Shown: positions 53,611 to 62,951 of the stretch, one piece after another
Numbering within the stretch: position 1 is the stretch's first letter
Layout: every line of letters begins with the position of its first letter
Source: an uncultured Gammaproteobacteria bacterium
Lineage (GTDB): Bacteria > Pseudomonadota > Gammaproteobacteria > GCA-001735895
DNA: 64,000 bases
Assembly (NCBI GenBank): GCA_947259485.1
Contig: CAMYLU010000016.1
Location: 1-64,000 of the forward strand
Direction: 5' to 3'
Notes under the pieces: generated by a model
What the model was told of the DNA's origin: nothing
The model's input: the letters and a program-made list of their open reading frames with translations, nothing else
Database searches by the model: none
Made by a program: the position numbers and the translations under genes

Positions 53611-55479
53611 CTACCAATAGAAATTAAGCGACAAGTTAGTCGATAAAACTGAATCATCCTCAATTATAATATTAATGCGGCCTTCCATGTCCCTGTCAAA
53701 CGAGTATCGATTGTTAAAATTAATGCGCGTTTCAAGAGCGTCAGCATCGTTTAGGGGCACATCAACCATCAATAAGCTGGAGCACTTTTTACAAATATCA
53801 AAAAACATCCCTGCAGCAAATTTCAGACCAAGGTCATCTTCATAAACGGCTTGTTCGCTAACCGTGGTATTGATAAACAAAAAGGCGAGATTACTTTTAA
53901 GGTATCTCGACTTCCCAATACCACCTGAAAGATACAAGCCACTAAATTGCCGTACTTCATTCTCCCGTGCATAGCCTAATTCTACGCCCCAGGAAATACC
54001 ACGAGTGTCAAACATCGCATTCTTACTGTTCAAATATTTGATTATGCTTGCAAAAATGAATTGGTCTAGCTTAATAGAGTCTTCTTCCAGTGATACTGAA
54101 ATATCGATAGCTATAAACTCGGTATCTTCTAACGCACCATCCTGCAGGGACAATCTATCATGGTAGGAACCTGATATTCCGAGCAAGAGTTCGGGATCAG
54201 CGCCTTCCATATCCCTTGCTTCTATCTCGAATAATGATGGCTTGTGGCCGAATGTTGGCGGAAATCGGCCCTCGTGACTATCTACTGCCACCGATTTCGC
54301 TGCAGGCTCTTCTAGCCTCTGCATTAACCAGAAATTTTTCTTTTCTTCGTATAGTTCTTCTTCGTCTGGATCATCGATTTTCTTATATTTGTAATATCTG
54401 ACTACCGTATCAACGACCTCTATTCTCTCTTTTTGAGATAATTCCTCGTGACCAGATGGCGCTTCGCTAATAATATTGAGTAAGACTTCCCGTTGACGAT
54501 CATTGAGAAGATTGTACCTGTTCACCAAGGCTCGCTGGCTTGATGGAATCAGCCTTGCTTCACCAACAACGTTTGTATTTTCAGTCAAGGAAAAAAACAG
54601 GCTCGATGGAATATTCCAATATCCCTTGTCTTTTTCAAGGTCCTCGTCCAGAACTAGTTCTAGCAGTTCCGTCATGCGGTACGAACAATTTTTATCGAGA
54701 AAGAAATACTGGTACTTGTTACCCAGTAATTCCCAGATTCGCGCCACGAGCAGCTCTAACTGCGGCCTGGTCAGGTTCAACGGATATTCCCACATATCCC
54801 TGAGTTCGCGTTCCAGATAGATATGGCTTTCCTCGTATACATCCCTCGCAGTAAATCCAGCCTCGTATCCGCCAAACAGGCCAAACAGCGCGTAAATCAT
54901 TCCATTTTCACCATCTGGAACGATTGCACCGTAATTTACCGCATAATCCAGAAGATCCCTGCTTTGATAGTTAACCGTGTTATTGATTTTAAGCAAGGCG
55001 TGACCAAAGGTCGAAGCTGGGTTCCCAAGATATCCTGTTACAAAAACAATACTTGCCGAATGGAGTCCCTCCGGCTTAACCCACTTTTTAAAATTAGTGC
55101 ATTGTTCGAAGATAATTATTTTTTTATCTATTAATTCCTTTTGAACCAGCCATAAGTAACGCGCGGGGAATTTGCATATTGCATGGTCATTTGGATCCCC
55201 TTTGCCAAATGGTAGACGCATTGCCTCAACGGTTGCAATTAATTCCTTACCCGGGGAAGACTTCCCCGCTTTAGACAGGAAAAATTGGTCGGTAATTATT
55301 TCACTGATATATTGCCCATTACCGGTTGTGTAATATCCGAGTTTTAGCCACTGCTTATCGTAAAAATAGATAGATAGGTCTTGAGCAAAAACCGGGCAGG
55401 CCTGTAGACATAAAAAAAGCCCGCCAAGGATGAAACCAGGCGGGCTTATAAGAAGTTTGGGTTTGGTTAGGCAGCGCAA
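53611..55479 (-). CDS. DUF4105 periplasmic/outer-membrane protein
   Basis: The 622-residue product has a signal peptide (ending PVFA, before QDLSIYF) and the DUF4105 domain in the middle (about 150-330), with STFGHALLKIN, NYGAIVPDG and DKNCSYRMTELLE visible. A barrel-like C-terminal part ends in FYW. DUF4105 has a papain/NlpC-like look (Cys in KNC, His in FGHA), so a peptidase role is conceivable. The start ATG 55479 overlaps the DUF3015 stop by 13 nt, and the signal-peptide codons contain an intrinsic terminator. Confidence 0.85.
   Translation of the reverse strand: MRCLTKPKLLISPPGFILGGLFLCLQACPVFAQDLSIYFYDKQWLKLGYYTTGNGQYISEIITDQFFLSKAGKSSPGKELIATVEAMRLPFGKGDPNDHAICKFPARYLWLVQKELIDKKIIIFEQCTNFKKWVKPEGLHSASIVFVTGYLGNPASTFGHALLKINNTVNYQSRDLLDYAVNYGAIVPDGENGMIYALFGLFGGYEAGFTARDVYEESHIYLERELRDMWEYPLNLTRPQLELLVARIWELLGNKYQYFFLDKNCSYRMTELLELVLDEDLEKDKGYWNIPSSLFFSLTENTNVVGEARLIPSSQRALVNRYNLLNDRQREVLLNIISEAPSGHEELSQKERIEVVDTVVRYYKYKKIDDPDEEELYEEKKNFWLMQRLEEPAAKSVAVDSHEGRFPPTFGHKPSLFEIEARDMEGADPELLLGISGSYHDRLSLQDGALEDTEFIAIDISVSLEEDSIKLDQFIFASIIKYLNSKNAMFDTRGISWGVELGYARENEVRQFSGLYLSGGIGKSRYLKSNLAFLFINTTVSEQAVYEDDLGLKFAAGMFFDICKKCSSLLMVDVPLNDADALETRINFNNRYSFDRDMEGRINIIIEDDSVLSTNLSLNFYW
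55412..55447 (-). terminator. Intrinsic terminator inside the DUF4105 signal-peptide codons
   Basis: On the minus strand AAGCCCGCC (55447-55439) pairs with GGCGGGCTT (55425-55417) around a 13-nt loop, followed by seven Ts (55418-55412). It sits 20 nt after the DUF3015 stop. Most transcripts of DUF3015 should stop here, and DUF4105 would need read-through. Confidence 0.85.
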
Positions 55480-55958
55480 GATCGGGTCATGTTTTCGTCA
55501 AGCATCATATGGTATGCCTTGGCTTTTTCAAATTGACTAGAACCTGAGTAAGTTGGCGCGGCAACAAGTTTTGCAAAACCTTCCCGGGTATCCGTCAACA
55601 CAACCTTCTGAGATTCAATGTCACAACCATATATATCCATCAGAGCAGCCAGGTGTTCTCCACTACCCGACGCAGTCTCTACTTCGATTGCGGCATATTT
55701 TTTTATTATGAGCATTGCAGATTTGAACTTGGAACCGTTACAGCCTGCTTCTGATAAGCCAGAAGAAATTGCGGTTGTTCCCGAATCCCAGGTAACGTTG
55801 GTAATAGCTGCCAAAGTTTCATTTTCATCGAAAAACATAGCCCCCAGTCCACAATTTGTATACATGTCCTCAAAACTATATGCAGCATTTGCATTTTGAA
55901 CCATAGAAAAACAAAATGATGTAACTATTATTAATGATGTCGTAATTGCTTTAAACAT
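55467..55958 (-). CDS. DUF3015 periplasmic protein
   Basis: The 163-residue protein has a signal peptide (ending NANAAYSF) and the DUF3015 features: CGLGAMFF, AAITNVTWDSGTTAISS and a Cys-containing C-terminal half (DIYGCD, TRSCAA). Members are often found next to DUF4105 proteins. ATG 55958 with GGGAG upstream is preferred over TTG 55976. A hairpin (ACCACCA / TGGTGGT, 55984-56001) lies just upstream of the start. Confidence 0.85.
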   Translation of the reverse strand: MFKAITTSLIIVTSFCFSMVQNANAAYSFEDMYTNCGLGAMFFDENETLAAITNVTWDSGTTAISSGLSEAGCNGSKFKSAMLIIKKYAAIEVETASGSGEHLAALMDIYGCDIESQKVVLTDTREGFAKLVAAPTYSGSSQFEKAKAYHMMLDENMTRSCAA

Positions 55959-56484
55959 ATCAAGCTCCCATTCCAATTAAATGACCACCAAGTCTGGTGG
56001 TGTCAAGCGCGATTTTAGTTATATAAACACTCGCACACTTGATTTATATCATGTGGATACAGCTTTAACCTACTAATTTGACTATGAACCGAAAACTGCT
56101 GAAGTGTTAAAAGTGATGAAATTTAGCTTACTAGTTTAAATGTGGGCGTCCGTTATTAGTCGAAGATTGTCTCCCGCCTGGTCTTTACGAGCGTCTCCTT
56201 TGGAGAAAGCTGACGCTCAGGACCAATTTCTCAGCGGCGATTTGCGACCCAGAACGGACCCTCACAGGCCATATTAAAATCAATTATGTTGTGTTAATTT
56301 GTTTCGACGCGGGATCCATGTATTTGTCCGGTTAGTAACAAAAAAAGTTCGTTTACCCAATAATTACTAGACTTATGGTTCGTTCGAAAGGTATAGTGAT
56401 TCGAATGAACTATCAATTTGCTAACTCGATTGTTGTTTCGGCTCTTCACATATCTAGCTCTGGAATTGCCCGAAACCAAGAAAA
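55959..56484. other. AT-rich intergenic region with promoter hairpin and repeat copy 1
   Basis: The region holds a perfect hairpin ACCACCA-AGTC-TGGTGGT (55984-56001) near the DUF3015 start, repeat copy 1 (56146-56220), and the leader of the DeoR gene. No other coding frame is supported. Confidence 0.6.
56146..56220 (+). repeat. Dispersed repeat, copy 1
   Basis: Begins around GTCCGTTATTAGTCGAAGATTG and contains GGAGAAAGCTGA 55 nt after the GTCCG. Two further copies at 63044 and 63835 keep this exact GTCCG-to-GAGAAA spacing and the same orientation. Confidence 0.75.
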
Positions 56485-57264
56485 ATGGCTTTATCTCCCC
56501 GACAAAAAAGAATAATGGACGGGCTGCACCAGGCTAATGGTGTGCTCTTAAGTGCTGATATCACGTCATTATTTGATGTCACTGTCCAAACCATCAGAAA
56601 AGATCTGAACGAATTGAGTGAACTGGGCCTAGTAAGGCGGGTTCATGGAGGAATCAAGTTACCCAGTAGCAATAAAAATGTTTCGTTTAGCAACCGCACG
56701 GTAATGAACCTTGCGGCTAAGCAAAATATTGCGCACAAAGTTGTAGAGCTGTTACCAGAGAATACCAGCGTGTTTTTAGGGATCGGTACCACACCGCAAC
56801 AAGTAGCGGAAGCCTTATCGAGCCATCCGGGATTGACCGTTGTTACGAACAATATCAATGTTGCATTAACGCTTTGTAATAATACCAAAATTCAGACTCA
56901 CCTAGCGGGGGGCAAGGTCCGAGCGAATGATCAGGACATGATGGGGCCGGAAACCACCGCGTTTATGAGCAAGTTTAATATTCAGTATGGTATTTTTGGC
57001 GTTGGAGGTCTCAATCAGAAGGGGCAGCTGCTTGATTTTTCACCCGAAGAATCCAGCGTATCGCGTACCATTATCGAAAATAGCGAGGAGCGGATTTTGG
57101 TAGCCGACCATTCGAAGCTTACCCGTTATGCTCCAGTCATCACCGGCGCGTTGAAAGATGTCGATATGCTGATCATGGATGCAACTTCCGAACCCATTAG
57201 AAAATTTTGCCATGAACTTCAAATAGAATTGTTTGAAGTGGGCCCAGTACCGGAGCGTATGTAA
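56485..57264 (+). CDS. DeoR-family regulator, GlpR-like
   Basis: The 259-residue repressor has the DeoR helix-turn-helix (LFDVTVQTIRKDLNELSELGLVRRVHGG, residues about 27-55) and an ISOCOT-type sensor domain with GIGTTPQQVAEAL, TNNINVALTL and DHSKLTRYA. It is close in layout to E. coli GlpR, which senses glycerol 3-phosphate. Its last codons overlap the ABC ATPase gene (TAATG), so it is the first gene of the transporter operon and probably its regulator. Confidence 0.9.
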   Translation: MALSPRQKRIMDGLHQANGVLLSADITSLFDVTVQTIRKDLNELSELGLVRRVHGGIKLPSSNKNVSFSNRTVMNLAAKQNIAHKVVELLPENTSVFLGIGTTPQQVAEALSSHPGLTVVTNNINVALTLCNNTKIQTHLAGGKVRANDQDMMGPETTAFMSKFNIQYGIFGVGGLNQKGQLLDFSPEESSVSRTIIENSEERILVADHSKLTRYAPVITGALKDVDMLIMDATSEPIRKFCHELQIELFEVGPVPERM

Positions 57265-58265
57265 TGCTGAAAGTAGAGGGGGTATCGCGCATTTTTGGTG
57301 ATAAAAAAGTCGTTGATGACTTAAATTTTGCCGTTGAGGATGGCGAGTTTGTCGCCCTGCTTGGTCCGTCCGGCTGCGGGAAGTCGACATCGTTGAAGAT
57401 GATAGCAGGACTGGAGGACCCGAATACCGGCACCATCGAACTGGATGGTAAAGATATCACCCATCTCGGTCCTGGGCAGCGCAAACTGGGCATGGTTTTT
57501 CAGTCATACGCATTGTTCCCCCATCTCAGCGTTAAGGAAAATATTCTGTTCGGATTAAAGGCAAGAAAAGTTCAAAAGGATGAACAACAAAAGCGACTCA
57601 CTTCAGTAGTTGACCTTGTTGGTCTCGGAGAACACCTGGAAAAAAAACCTGGACAACTCTCGGGCGGGCAATGCCAGCGAGTCGCTCTGGCCCGCGCGAT
57701 CGTGTCGGAGGCAAACCTTTGCCTGATGGACGAGCCGCTGTCAAACCTCGATGCCAAGTTGCGCAATGAAATGCGAACCGAAATCCGGGCGCTGCAACAG
57801 CGCCTCGGCATGTCCGTAATCTACGTTACCCATGACCAGGTCGAAGCCATGAGCATGGCCGATAAAATAGTTTTGATGAATGATGGCAGAATCGAGCAAA
57901 TCGGTCTGCCAGAAGATTTGTACAACAGGCCAGCGACGGTCTTCGCCGCGCAATTCATCGGAAGTCCGCCGATGAATATCATCCCGGCGGGCGATAAGCT
58001 GCTTGGCGTGCGCCCTGAACATATACGAATAGAAGACGGTGGAATGCCCGGTCGCGTCATTAGCTGTGATTACCATGGTGCAGACACCATCGTACTGGCC
58101 GACATCAGCAGCAATGGAGATACCGAGTCACTGGTTAAGCTTCGCTATCCAGGGCACGCTTTGTTTACCGCGGAGCAAAATATATCGATTCATTGGAAAC
58201 CCGAGTTCGAGCACCAATTTTCAAGCTCGACCCGAACTTCTATTGATGCACAACCAACAAACTAA
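57264..58265 (+). CDS. ABC transporter ATPase, UgpC/MalK type
   Basis: The 333-residue ATPase has Walker A GPSGCGKST, Q-loop FQSYALFPHL, signature LSGGQCQRVALARAI, Walker B LCLMDEPLSNLD and a C-terminal TOBE-like regulatory part (LLGVRPEHIRIEDG). All catalytic positions are intact, in contrast to the broken PotG-type gene in this window. Gene order ATPase-binding protein-permease-permease differs from the E. coli ugpBAEC order. Confidence 0.92.
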   Translation: MLKVEGVSRIFGDKKVVDDLNFAVEDGEFVALLGPSGCGKSTSLKMIAGLEDPNTGTIELDGKDITHLGPGQRKLGMVFQSYALFPHLSVKENILFGLKARKVQKDEQQKRLTSVVDLVGLGEHLEKKPGQLSGGQCQRVALARAIVSEANLCLMDEPLSNLDAKLRNEMRTEIRALQQRLGMSVIYVTHDQVEAMSMADKIVLMNDGRIEQIGLPEDLYNRPATVFAAQFIGSPPMNIIPAGDKLLGVRPEHIRIEDGGMPGRVISCDYHGADTIVLADISSNGDTESLVKLRYPGHALFTAEQNISIHWKPEFEHQFSSSTRTSIDAQPTN

Positions 58266-58281
58266 AGAGAGGAGATTTGAA

Positions 58282-59568
58282 ATGAGAACGACCAACAAGA
58301 ACCTCGCTGCGCTGGCACTCGCCGCAGTGCTGGGATTTAGTGGCGCAGTAAGCGCCGCAACAGAACTGACGATGTATTATCCCGTCGCTGTGGGCGGAGC
58401 GTTAACCAAGATTGTAGACGGCATGATCGAAGAATTTGAAGCGCAAAATCCGGATATCGATGTCACCGCAATCTATGCTGGTAATTACAATGATGCACGG
58501 GTTAAAGCGCTGGCGGCATTACAGAGCGGCAAACCGGCACAACTTTCGGTGATGTTTTCGATCGACATCCACGAATTGCGCAACCTCGAGGCAATTGACG
58601 CCTTTGACGACCTTATAAAATCCGATGCTGAGCGCAAATGGCTGGATGGTTTTTATCCAGCGTTGATGGAAAATGGTAAAGCCGATGGCAAGACCTGGGG
58701 CGTCCCATTTCAGCGTTCCACCATCGTCATGTATTACAACAAGGATGCCTTTCGCGCTGCCGGACTGGATCCGGAAAATCCTCCTACTACCTGGGAAGAG
58801 TTTGCAGCTGTCGGTAAAAAGCTGGTTAAGAAAGATGCCAGTGGAAATGTCGAGCAATGGGGCGCGATGATTCCGTCAACCGGGTATCCCTACTGGATGT
58901 TCGCGGCTCTTGCCAAGCAAAATGGCGAAGTGTTGATGAACCAGGCTGGAACCGAGACTTACTTCGATAAACCCGGAGTTGTCGCGGCGTTGGAGTATTG
59001 GCAGGATCTGGGTAAGAAACATGCCATCATGCCCGAAGGGGTGATCGAGTGGGGAACTCTGCGCCAGAATTTCCTCGAGCAAAAAACCGCGATCATGTGG
59101 CATTCAACCGGTAATTTGACCACCGTAAAAAATAACGCAACCTTTGATTTTGGTGTCGCCAAACTGCCAGGGGAAAAAGAATTAGGTTCGCCCACCGGTG
59201 GTGGAAATTTCTATATCTTCAAAAATTCAAGTCCGGAAGAGAAAGCAGCGGCGTTGAAGTTGGTCCAGTTCATGACCTCTCCAAAGCAGGCCGCGCATTG
59301 GTCCAAAGCGACTGGCTACATGGGCGTCAGTCCGGCAGCCTACCAGACCGAAACCCTGAAAGATTACGTGAAGAGCTTCCCCCCCGCAGCAGTTGCACGG
59401 GATCAGTTAACCCATGCCACGGCGGAGCTAGCAACTCACGAGGCAGGACGTGTTCGAAAATTCCTGGATGATGCGATACAGGCTGCATTGACCGGTCAGA
59501 TGAGCGCCGAAAAAGCAATGGAAGACGCGCAGGCCCAAGCCAAGAGAGTGCTGCGTCGCTACCAGTAA
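58282..59568 (+). CDS. ABC transporter substrate-binding protein, UgpB type
   Basis: The 428-residue product has a signal peptide (ending GAVSAATE) and a type 1-family solute-binding fold opening LTMYYPVAVGGALTKIVDGMIEEFEAQNPDI, strongly UgpB-like (SBP_bac family). UgpB binds glycerol 3-phosphate or glycerophosphodiesters; a GlpR-like regulator supports such a phosphorylated ligand, but the exact substrate is not provable. ATG 58282 follows GAGGAG. Confidence 0.88.
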   Translation: MRTTNKNLAALALAAVLGFSGAVSAATELTMYYPVAVGGALTKIVDGMIEEFEAQNPDIDVTAIYAGNYNDARVKALAALQSGKPAQLSVMFSIDIHELRNLEAIDAFDDLIKSDAERKWLDGFYPALMENGKADGKTWGVPFQRSTIVMYYNKDAFRAAGLDPENPPTTWEEFAAVGKKLVKKDASGNVEQWGAMIPSTGYPYWMFAALAKQNGEVLMNQAGTETYFDKPGVVAALEYWQDLGKKHAIMPEGVIEWGTLRQNFLEQKTAIMWHSTGNLTTVKNNATFDFGVAKLPGEKELGSPTGGGNFYIFKNSSPEEKAAALKLVQFMTSPKQAAHWSKATGYMGVSPAAYQTETLKDYVKSFPPAAVARDQLTHATAELATHEAGRVRKFLDDAIQAALTGQMSAEKAMEDAQAQAKRVLRRYQ

Positions 59569-59575
59569 GCGTCAT

Positions 59576-59601
59576 GAAGGGGCCGGTCTTCCGGCCCCTT
59601 C
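59576..59601 (+). terminator. Stem-loop between binding-protein and permease genes
   Basis: An 11-bp perfect stem (GAAGGGGCCGG / CCGGCCCCTTC) with TCTT loop but without a U run. Likely an mRNA-stabilising or partial-termination element raising binding-protein yield. Confidence 0.65.
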
Positions 59602-59639
59602 GAACTGGTTTTAACTAATCTAGATTCCGGTTTCCAGAA

Positions 59640-60512
59640 ATGATTAGAAGACTTAACTTGAAAGCCTGGCTGTTATTGTTGCCGGCATTGACATTGCTCG
59701 TTGCCTTTACGCACTGGCCGACGCTTAAGACCTTCTGGCGCAGCGCAACCTGGGCGAAATCCGATGTTGCTCCAAGTCAGTTTGTCGGTCTCGAGAACTA
59801 TGAACTCTTGATTGAGGATCCGGTTTTCTGGCAGGTGATCCAGAATAATTTCTGGTATGCCGTGGGCACGGTGCCAACGTCGATCGCCCTCGCAATCGGA
59901 ATGGCGCTGTGGGTGAATGGCAAGATTCGGCATAAGGGTCTTTTGCGGCTCGCTTATTTCACGCCCACCATTTTACCGATGATTACCGTCGCGAATATCT
60001 GGCTTTTTTTCTATAGCCCGGACATTGGCCTTTTTGATCAATTATTACGCGCTGTTGGCATTGATGGTCCCAACTGGCTCGGTGACCCGGATATGGCATT
60101 AGGCAGTTTGATGGCAATGACCATCTGGAAGGAAGCCGGATTTTTCATGATTTTTTATCTGGCGGCATTACAAACATTAAGCCCCGAGCTTTATGACGCG
60201 GCAAAAGTCGAGGGTGCGGGTCCCTGGCGGACTTTCTGGAGAATCACTTTCCCGCTATTAATGCCGACAACCCTGTTTGTCCTGATTAATGCACTGTTGA
60301 ATGCTTTCAAGCTGGTCGATCACCTATTCATATTGACCAAGGGTGGCCCCAACAACGCCAGCAATTTACTGCTTTATTACATTTATGAAACCGCCTTCAG
60401 CTTTCTCGATAGTTATTATGCCGCAACCTTGACCGTGGTCATGTTAGTTGCACTCGCCTTAATCGCGCTCGCGCAAATGCTGTTTTTCGATCGCAAGATC
60501 CACTATCGATAG
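59640..60512 (+). CDS. ABC transporter permease, UgpA type
   Basis: A 290-residue permease with about six helices and the EAA loop YDAAKVEGAGPWRTFWRITFP. It should form the channel with the next permease. No odd features; the spacing to its neighbour is 10 nt. Confidence 0.9.
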   Translation: MIRRLNLKAWLLLLPALTLLVAFTHWPTLKTFWRSATWAKSDVAPSQFVGLENYELLIEDPVFWQVIQNNFWYAVGTVPTSIALAIGMALWVNGKIRHKGLLRLAYFTPTILPMITVANIWLFFYSPDIGLFDQLLRAVGIDGPNWLGDPDMALGSLMAMTIWKEAGFFMIFYLAALQTLSPELYDAAKVEGAGPWRTFWRITFPLLMPTTLFVLINALLNAFKLVDHLFILTKGGPNNASNLLLYYIYETAFSFLDSYYAATLTVVMLVALALIALAQMLFFDRKIHYR

Positions 60513-60522
60513 GTAATTCGAT

Positions 60523-61332
60523 ATGTCTACCTGGTTTCAACTTCTTTCAAAATTATCCGCCTATCTGCTCGGTATCATCTGGGTGTTACCCTTGCTCTAC
60601 GCCTTTTGGGCGGCATTTCATCCACCCGAGTACGCCACTCAATTTTCGCTGACTGCGCCATTAACTCTGGAAAATTTTGTGTCGGCCTGGGATCAGGCGC
60701 CATTTTATCGATACATGTTGAATACCATTGTTATCACGACACTAATACTGGTGTCCCAATTGTTCGTCTGTACGCTGGCCGGTTACGCCCTGGCACGAGA
60801 AAACTTTTTTGGCCGGGGCTTCGCGCTGGCACTAGTTTTGACGCAGCTTATGGTTATGCCCGAAGTTCTCATCGTGGAAAACTACAAGACACTCTCAGAC
60901 CTCGGACAAATCGATACCTATCTCGGTGTGGGCTTGCCTTACCTGGCGAGCGCTTTTGGTATTTTTTTGCTGCGCCAAACGTTTAAAACCGTTCCCCAGG
61001 AGCTCGAAGATGCGGCTCGTGTCGAGGGCCTGTCGGGCCTTTCGCTGATCTGGAAGGTGTTTGTTCCGCTGGCCTTTCCAACCTACCTGGCCTTTAGTCT
61101 GGTTTCGATCAGTTACCACTGGAATAACTTTTTATGGCCGCTTGTTGTGACCAACACAGTCGCCAGTCGCCCGTTAACGGTTGGCATGGCAATATTCGGT
61201 GCGCCCGAGTCGGGCGTTGACTGGTCGGTAATTTCGGCGGGCACCCTGATTGCAATTGGCCCGTTGCTGGCACTGTTTCTAGTCTTCCAACGACAGTTTA
61301 TCCAGTCATTCATGCATGCGGGTATCAAGTGA
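60523..61332 (+). CDS. ABC transporter permease, UgpE type
   Basis: A 269-residue permease with about six helices and EAA loop LEDAARVEGLSGLSLIWKVFVP. Its TGA is followed directly by the GTG start of the hydrolase gene, so transport and catabolism are translated as one unit. Confidence 0.9.
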   Translation: MSTWFQLLSKLSAYLLGIIWVLPLLYAFWAAFHPPEYATQFSLTAPLTLENFVSAWDQAPFYRYMLNTIVITTLILVSQLFVCTLAGYALARENFFGRGFALALVLTQLMVMPEVLIVENYKTLSDLGQIDTYLGVGLPYLASAFGIFLLRQTFKTVPQELEDAARVEGLSGLSLIWKVFVPLAFPTYLAFSLVSISYHWNNFLWPLVVTNTVASRPLTVGMAIFGAPESGVDWSVISAGTLIAIGPLLALFLVFQRQFIQSFMHAGIK

Positions 61333-62172
61333 GTGCGAATCCTGTCGTGGAACATTCAGTGTGGCAAAGCATGTGACGGCGAGGTTGATTTGAATCGAAC
61401 CATCGAATATATCCATTCCCGCGGAGAATTTGATTTTATCTGTCTGCAGGAAGTCGCTCGTAATATGAATGAATATTGCGCGCCTAATAAATCTGATCAA
61501 CTGGCGATCGTGCAACAGGCCTTCCCCGATTTCACCCCTATCTGGGGCTCAGGATTCAGCTGGCCTGGTGATACTGGTGAAAGACTCGAGCGCAGAGAGT
61601 TCGGCAATTTGTCGCTGGCTAAATCTGTACCCGTAGATTTCAAAGTACATCAATTGCCCAAACCGGCTGCTGCAGGAAAAAAGCAGATGCAGCGGATAGC
61701 GGTAGAAACCGTCGTAGACTCAAAAACTGGATACTTAAGTATCATTAATACGCATCTGGCATTCCATGATGCCAACGAGAATCAACTGCAGCTCGAGCGT
61801 CTCCGTGTGCTGGAAAAAGAGCGCCTGGCGCAACATGACTCACCCAAGGAGGTCGCTAGCGGATGTTACCAACAGGACTACTTACCATCAGCAAGAATCC
61901 TATGCGGCGATTTTAATTTCGGCACCGACTCGTCACAATACAGTTATCAGCTCGAAGGTGGCTGGATCGATGCCTGGCAGCATTGCTACGGTTTCGAAAA
62001 GAATGCCCTCACCTGCGGCGTGCACGATTCGAAGCAGTGGCCAGAAGGGCCCCATTGCCGGGATTATTTCTGGCTAAGCAGCGAACTCCAGTCATTCGAA
62101 TCGCTCTTTACGGTCGATACCGACACAAGCCTATCCGATCATCAGCCCATCGTGCTTGAGCTAGATATTTGA
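61333..62172 (+). CDS. Cytoplasmic endonuclease/exonuclease/phosphatase-family hydrolase
   Basis: The 279-residue product has the full family motif series: SWNIQCGK, LQEV, INTHLAF, CGDFNF and SDHQPIVLEL. It has no signal peptide, so it acts after uptake. EEP enzymes cleave phosphodiesters or phosphomonoesters in nucleic acids, lipids and inositides; beside a Ugp-type transporter a cytoplasmic phosphodiesterase is the simplest inference. The start is GTG 61333. Confidence 0.85.
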   Translation: MRILSWNIQCGKACDGEVDLNRTIEYIHSRGEFDFICLQEVARNMNEYCAPNKSDQLAIVQQAFPDFTPIWGSGFSWPGDTGERLERREFGNLSLAKSVPVDFKVHQLPKPAAAGKKQMQRIAVETVVDSKTGYLSIINTHLAFHDANENQLQLERLRVLEKERLAQHDSPKEVASGCYQQDYLPSARILCGDFNFGTDSSQYSYQLEGGWIDAWQHCYGFEKNALTCGVHDSKQWPEGPHCRDYFWLSSELQSFESLFTVDTDTSLSDHQPIVLELDI

Positions 62173-62951
62173 ATCCCGTTCCCCTACCGGCAGAATTCCC
62201 TTTTCGTCCAGCCATCGTTTTCACGGATGTTGACGAAACCCTGACCTGGGAAGGGCGACTGCCGCCTGAAGCATTCACTGCGTTGGTAAAACTTCAAGCC
62301 GCGGGTATTAAGGTAATTCCCGTCACCGGGGCCAGTGCCGGGTGGTGTGACTGCATGATTCGAACCTGGCCGATCGACTCAATTATTGGCGAAAATGGCT
62401 CTTTCTTTATAGACAGAAACGAGCAGGGACAGCTGTCCCATACCTATGCCCTGTCCGAGTCCGAACGCCAACTCAATTGGAAACGGCTACAGGTATTAAA
62501 ACAGGATGTTCTCGCTCAATTTGCGCAGGCCAGAGAAACCGCGGACCAGTCTTTTCGAAAGACTGATATCGCCTTCGATATCGCTCAGGATTGGCAGGTT
62601 GAGCGGAATGAAGCATCGATCATAGCCGAGTACTGTAATTCGGCTGGATTCACGGCAAAAATGAGCTCCATTCATATCAATGTCTGGTGCGGAAACTATA
62701 GCAAGTCGGCTATGGCGCTAAAATGGCTAGATCATTACAAGGTCAATAGCAAAGAGGCGATCTTTATTGGAGATTCACCCAATGATGATTGCATGTTCGC
62801 AAGCTTTCCAGTCACGGTCGGTGTCGCTAATATTGCGCCCTATATTGCCGAGATCAGAACACCACCTACCTATATGACTACACAACCTGGAGGTTACGGT
62901 TTCAGCGAAATGTCGGATTCACTGCTGCGAACAGCAGCCGTTAGTCAGTAG
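62169..62951 (+). CDS. HAD-family sugar/glycerate-type phosphatase
   Basis: The roughly 260-residue protein has the DVDETLT nucleophile motif (residues 20-26), TGASAGWC, the KSAMALKWL lysine segment and GDSPNDDCMF acid motif. The large cap insertion and layout are of the HAD-IIB type that includes mannosyl-3-phosphoglycerate and sucrose phosphatases. TTG 62169 overlaps the upstream TGA. It would remove a phosphate from the product of the preceding hydrolase, completing a transport-cleave-dephosphorylate series. Confidence 0.83.
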   Translation: MNPVPLPAEFPFRPAIVFTDVDETLTWEGRLPPEAFTALVKLQAAGIKVIPVTGASAGWCDCMIRTWPIDSIIGENGSFFIDRNEQGQLSHTYALSESERQLNWKRLQVLKQDVLAQFAQARETADQSFRKTDIAFDIAQDWQVERNEASIIAEYCNSAGFTAKMSSIHINVWCGNYSKSAMALKWLDHYKVNSKEAIFIGDSPNDDCMFASFPVTVGVANIAPYIAEIRTPPTYMTTQPGGYGFSEMSDSLLRTAAVSQ

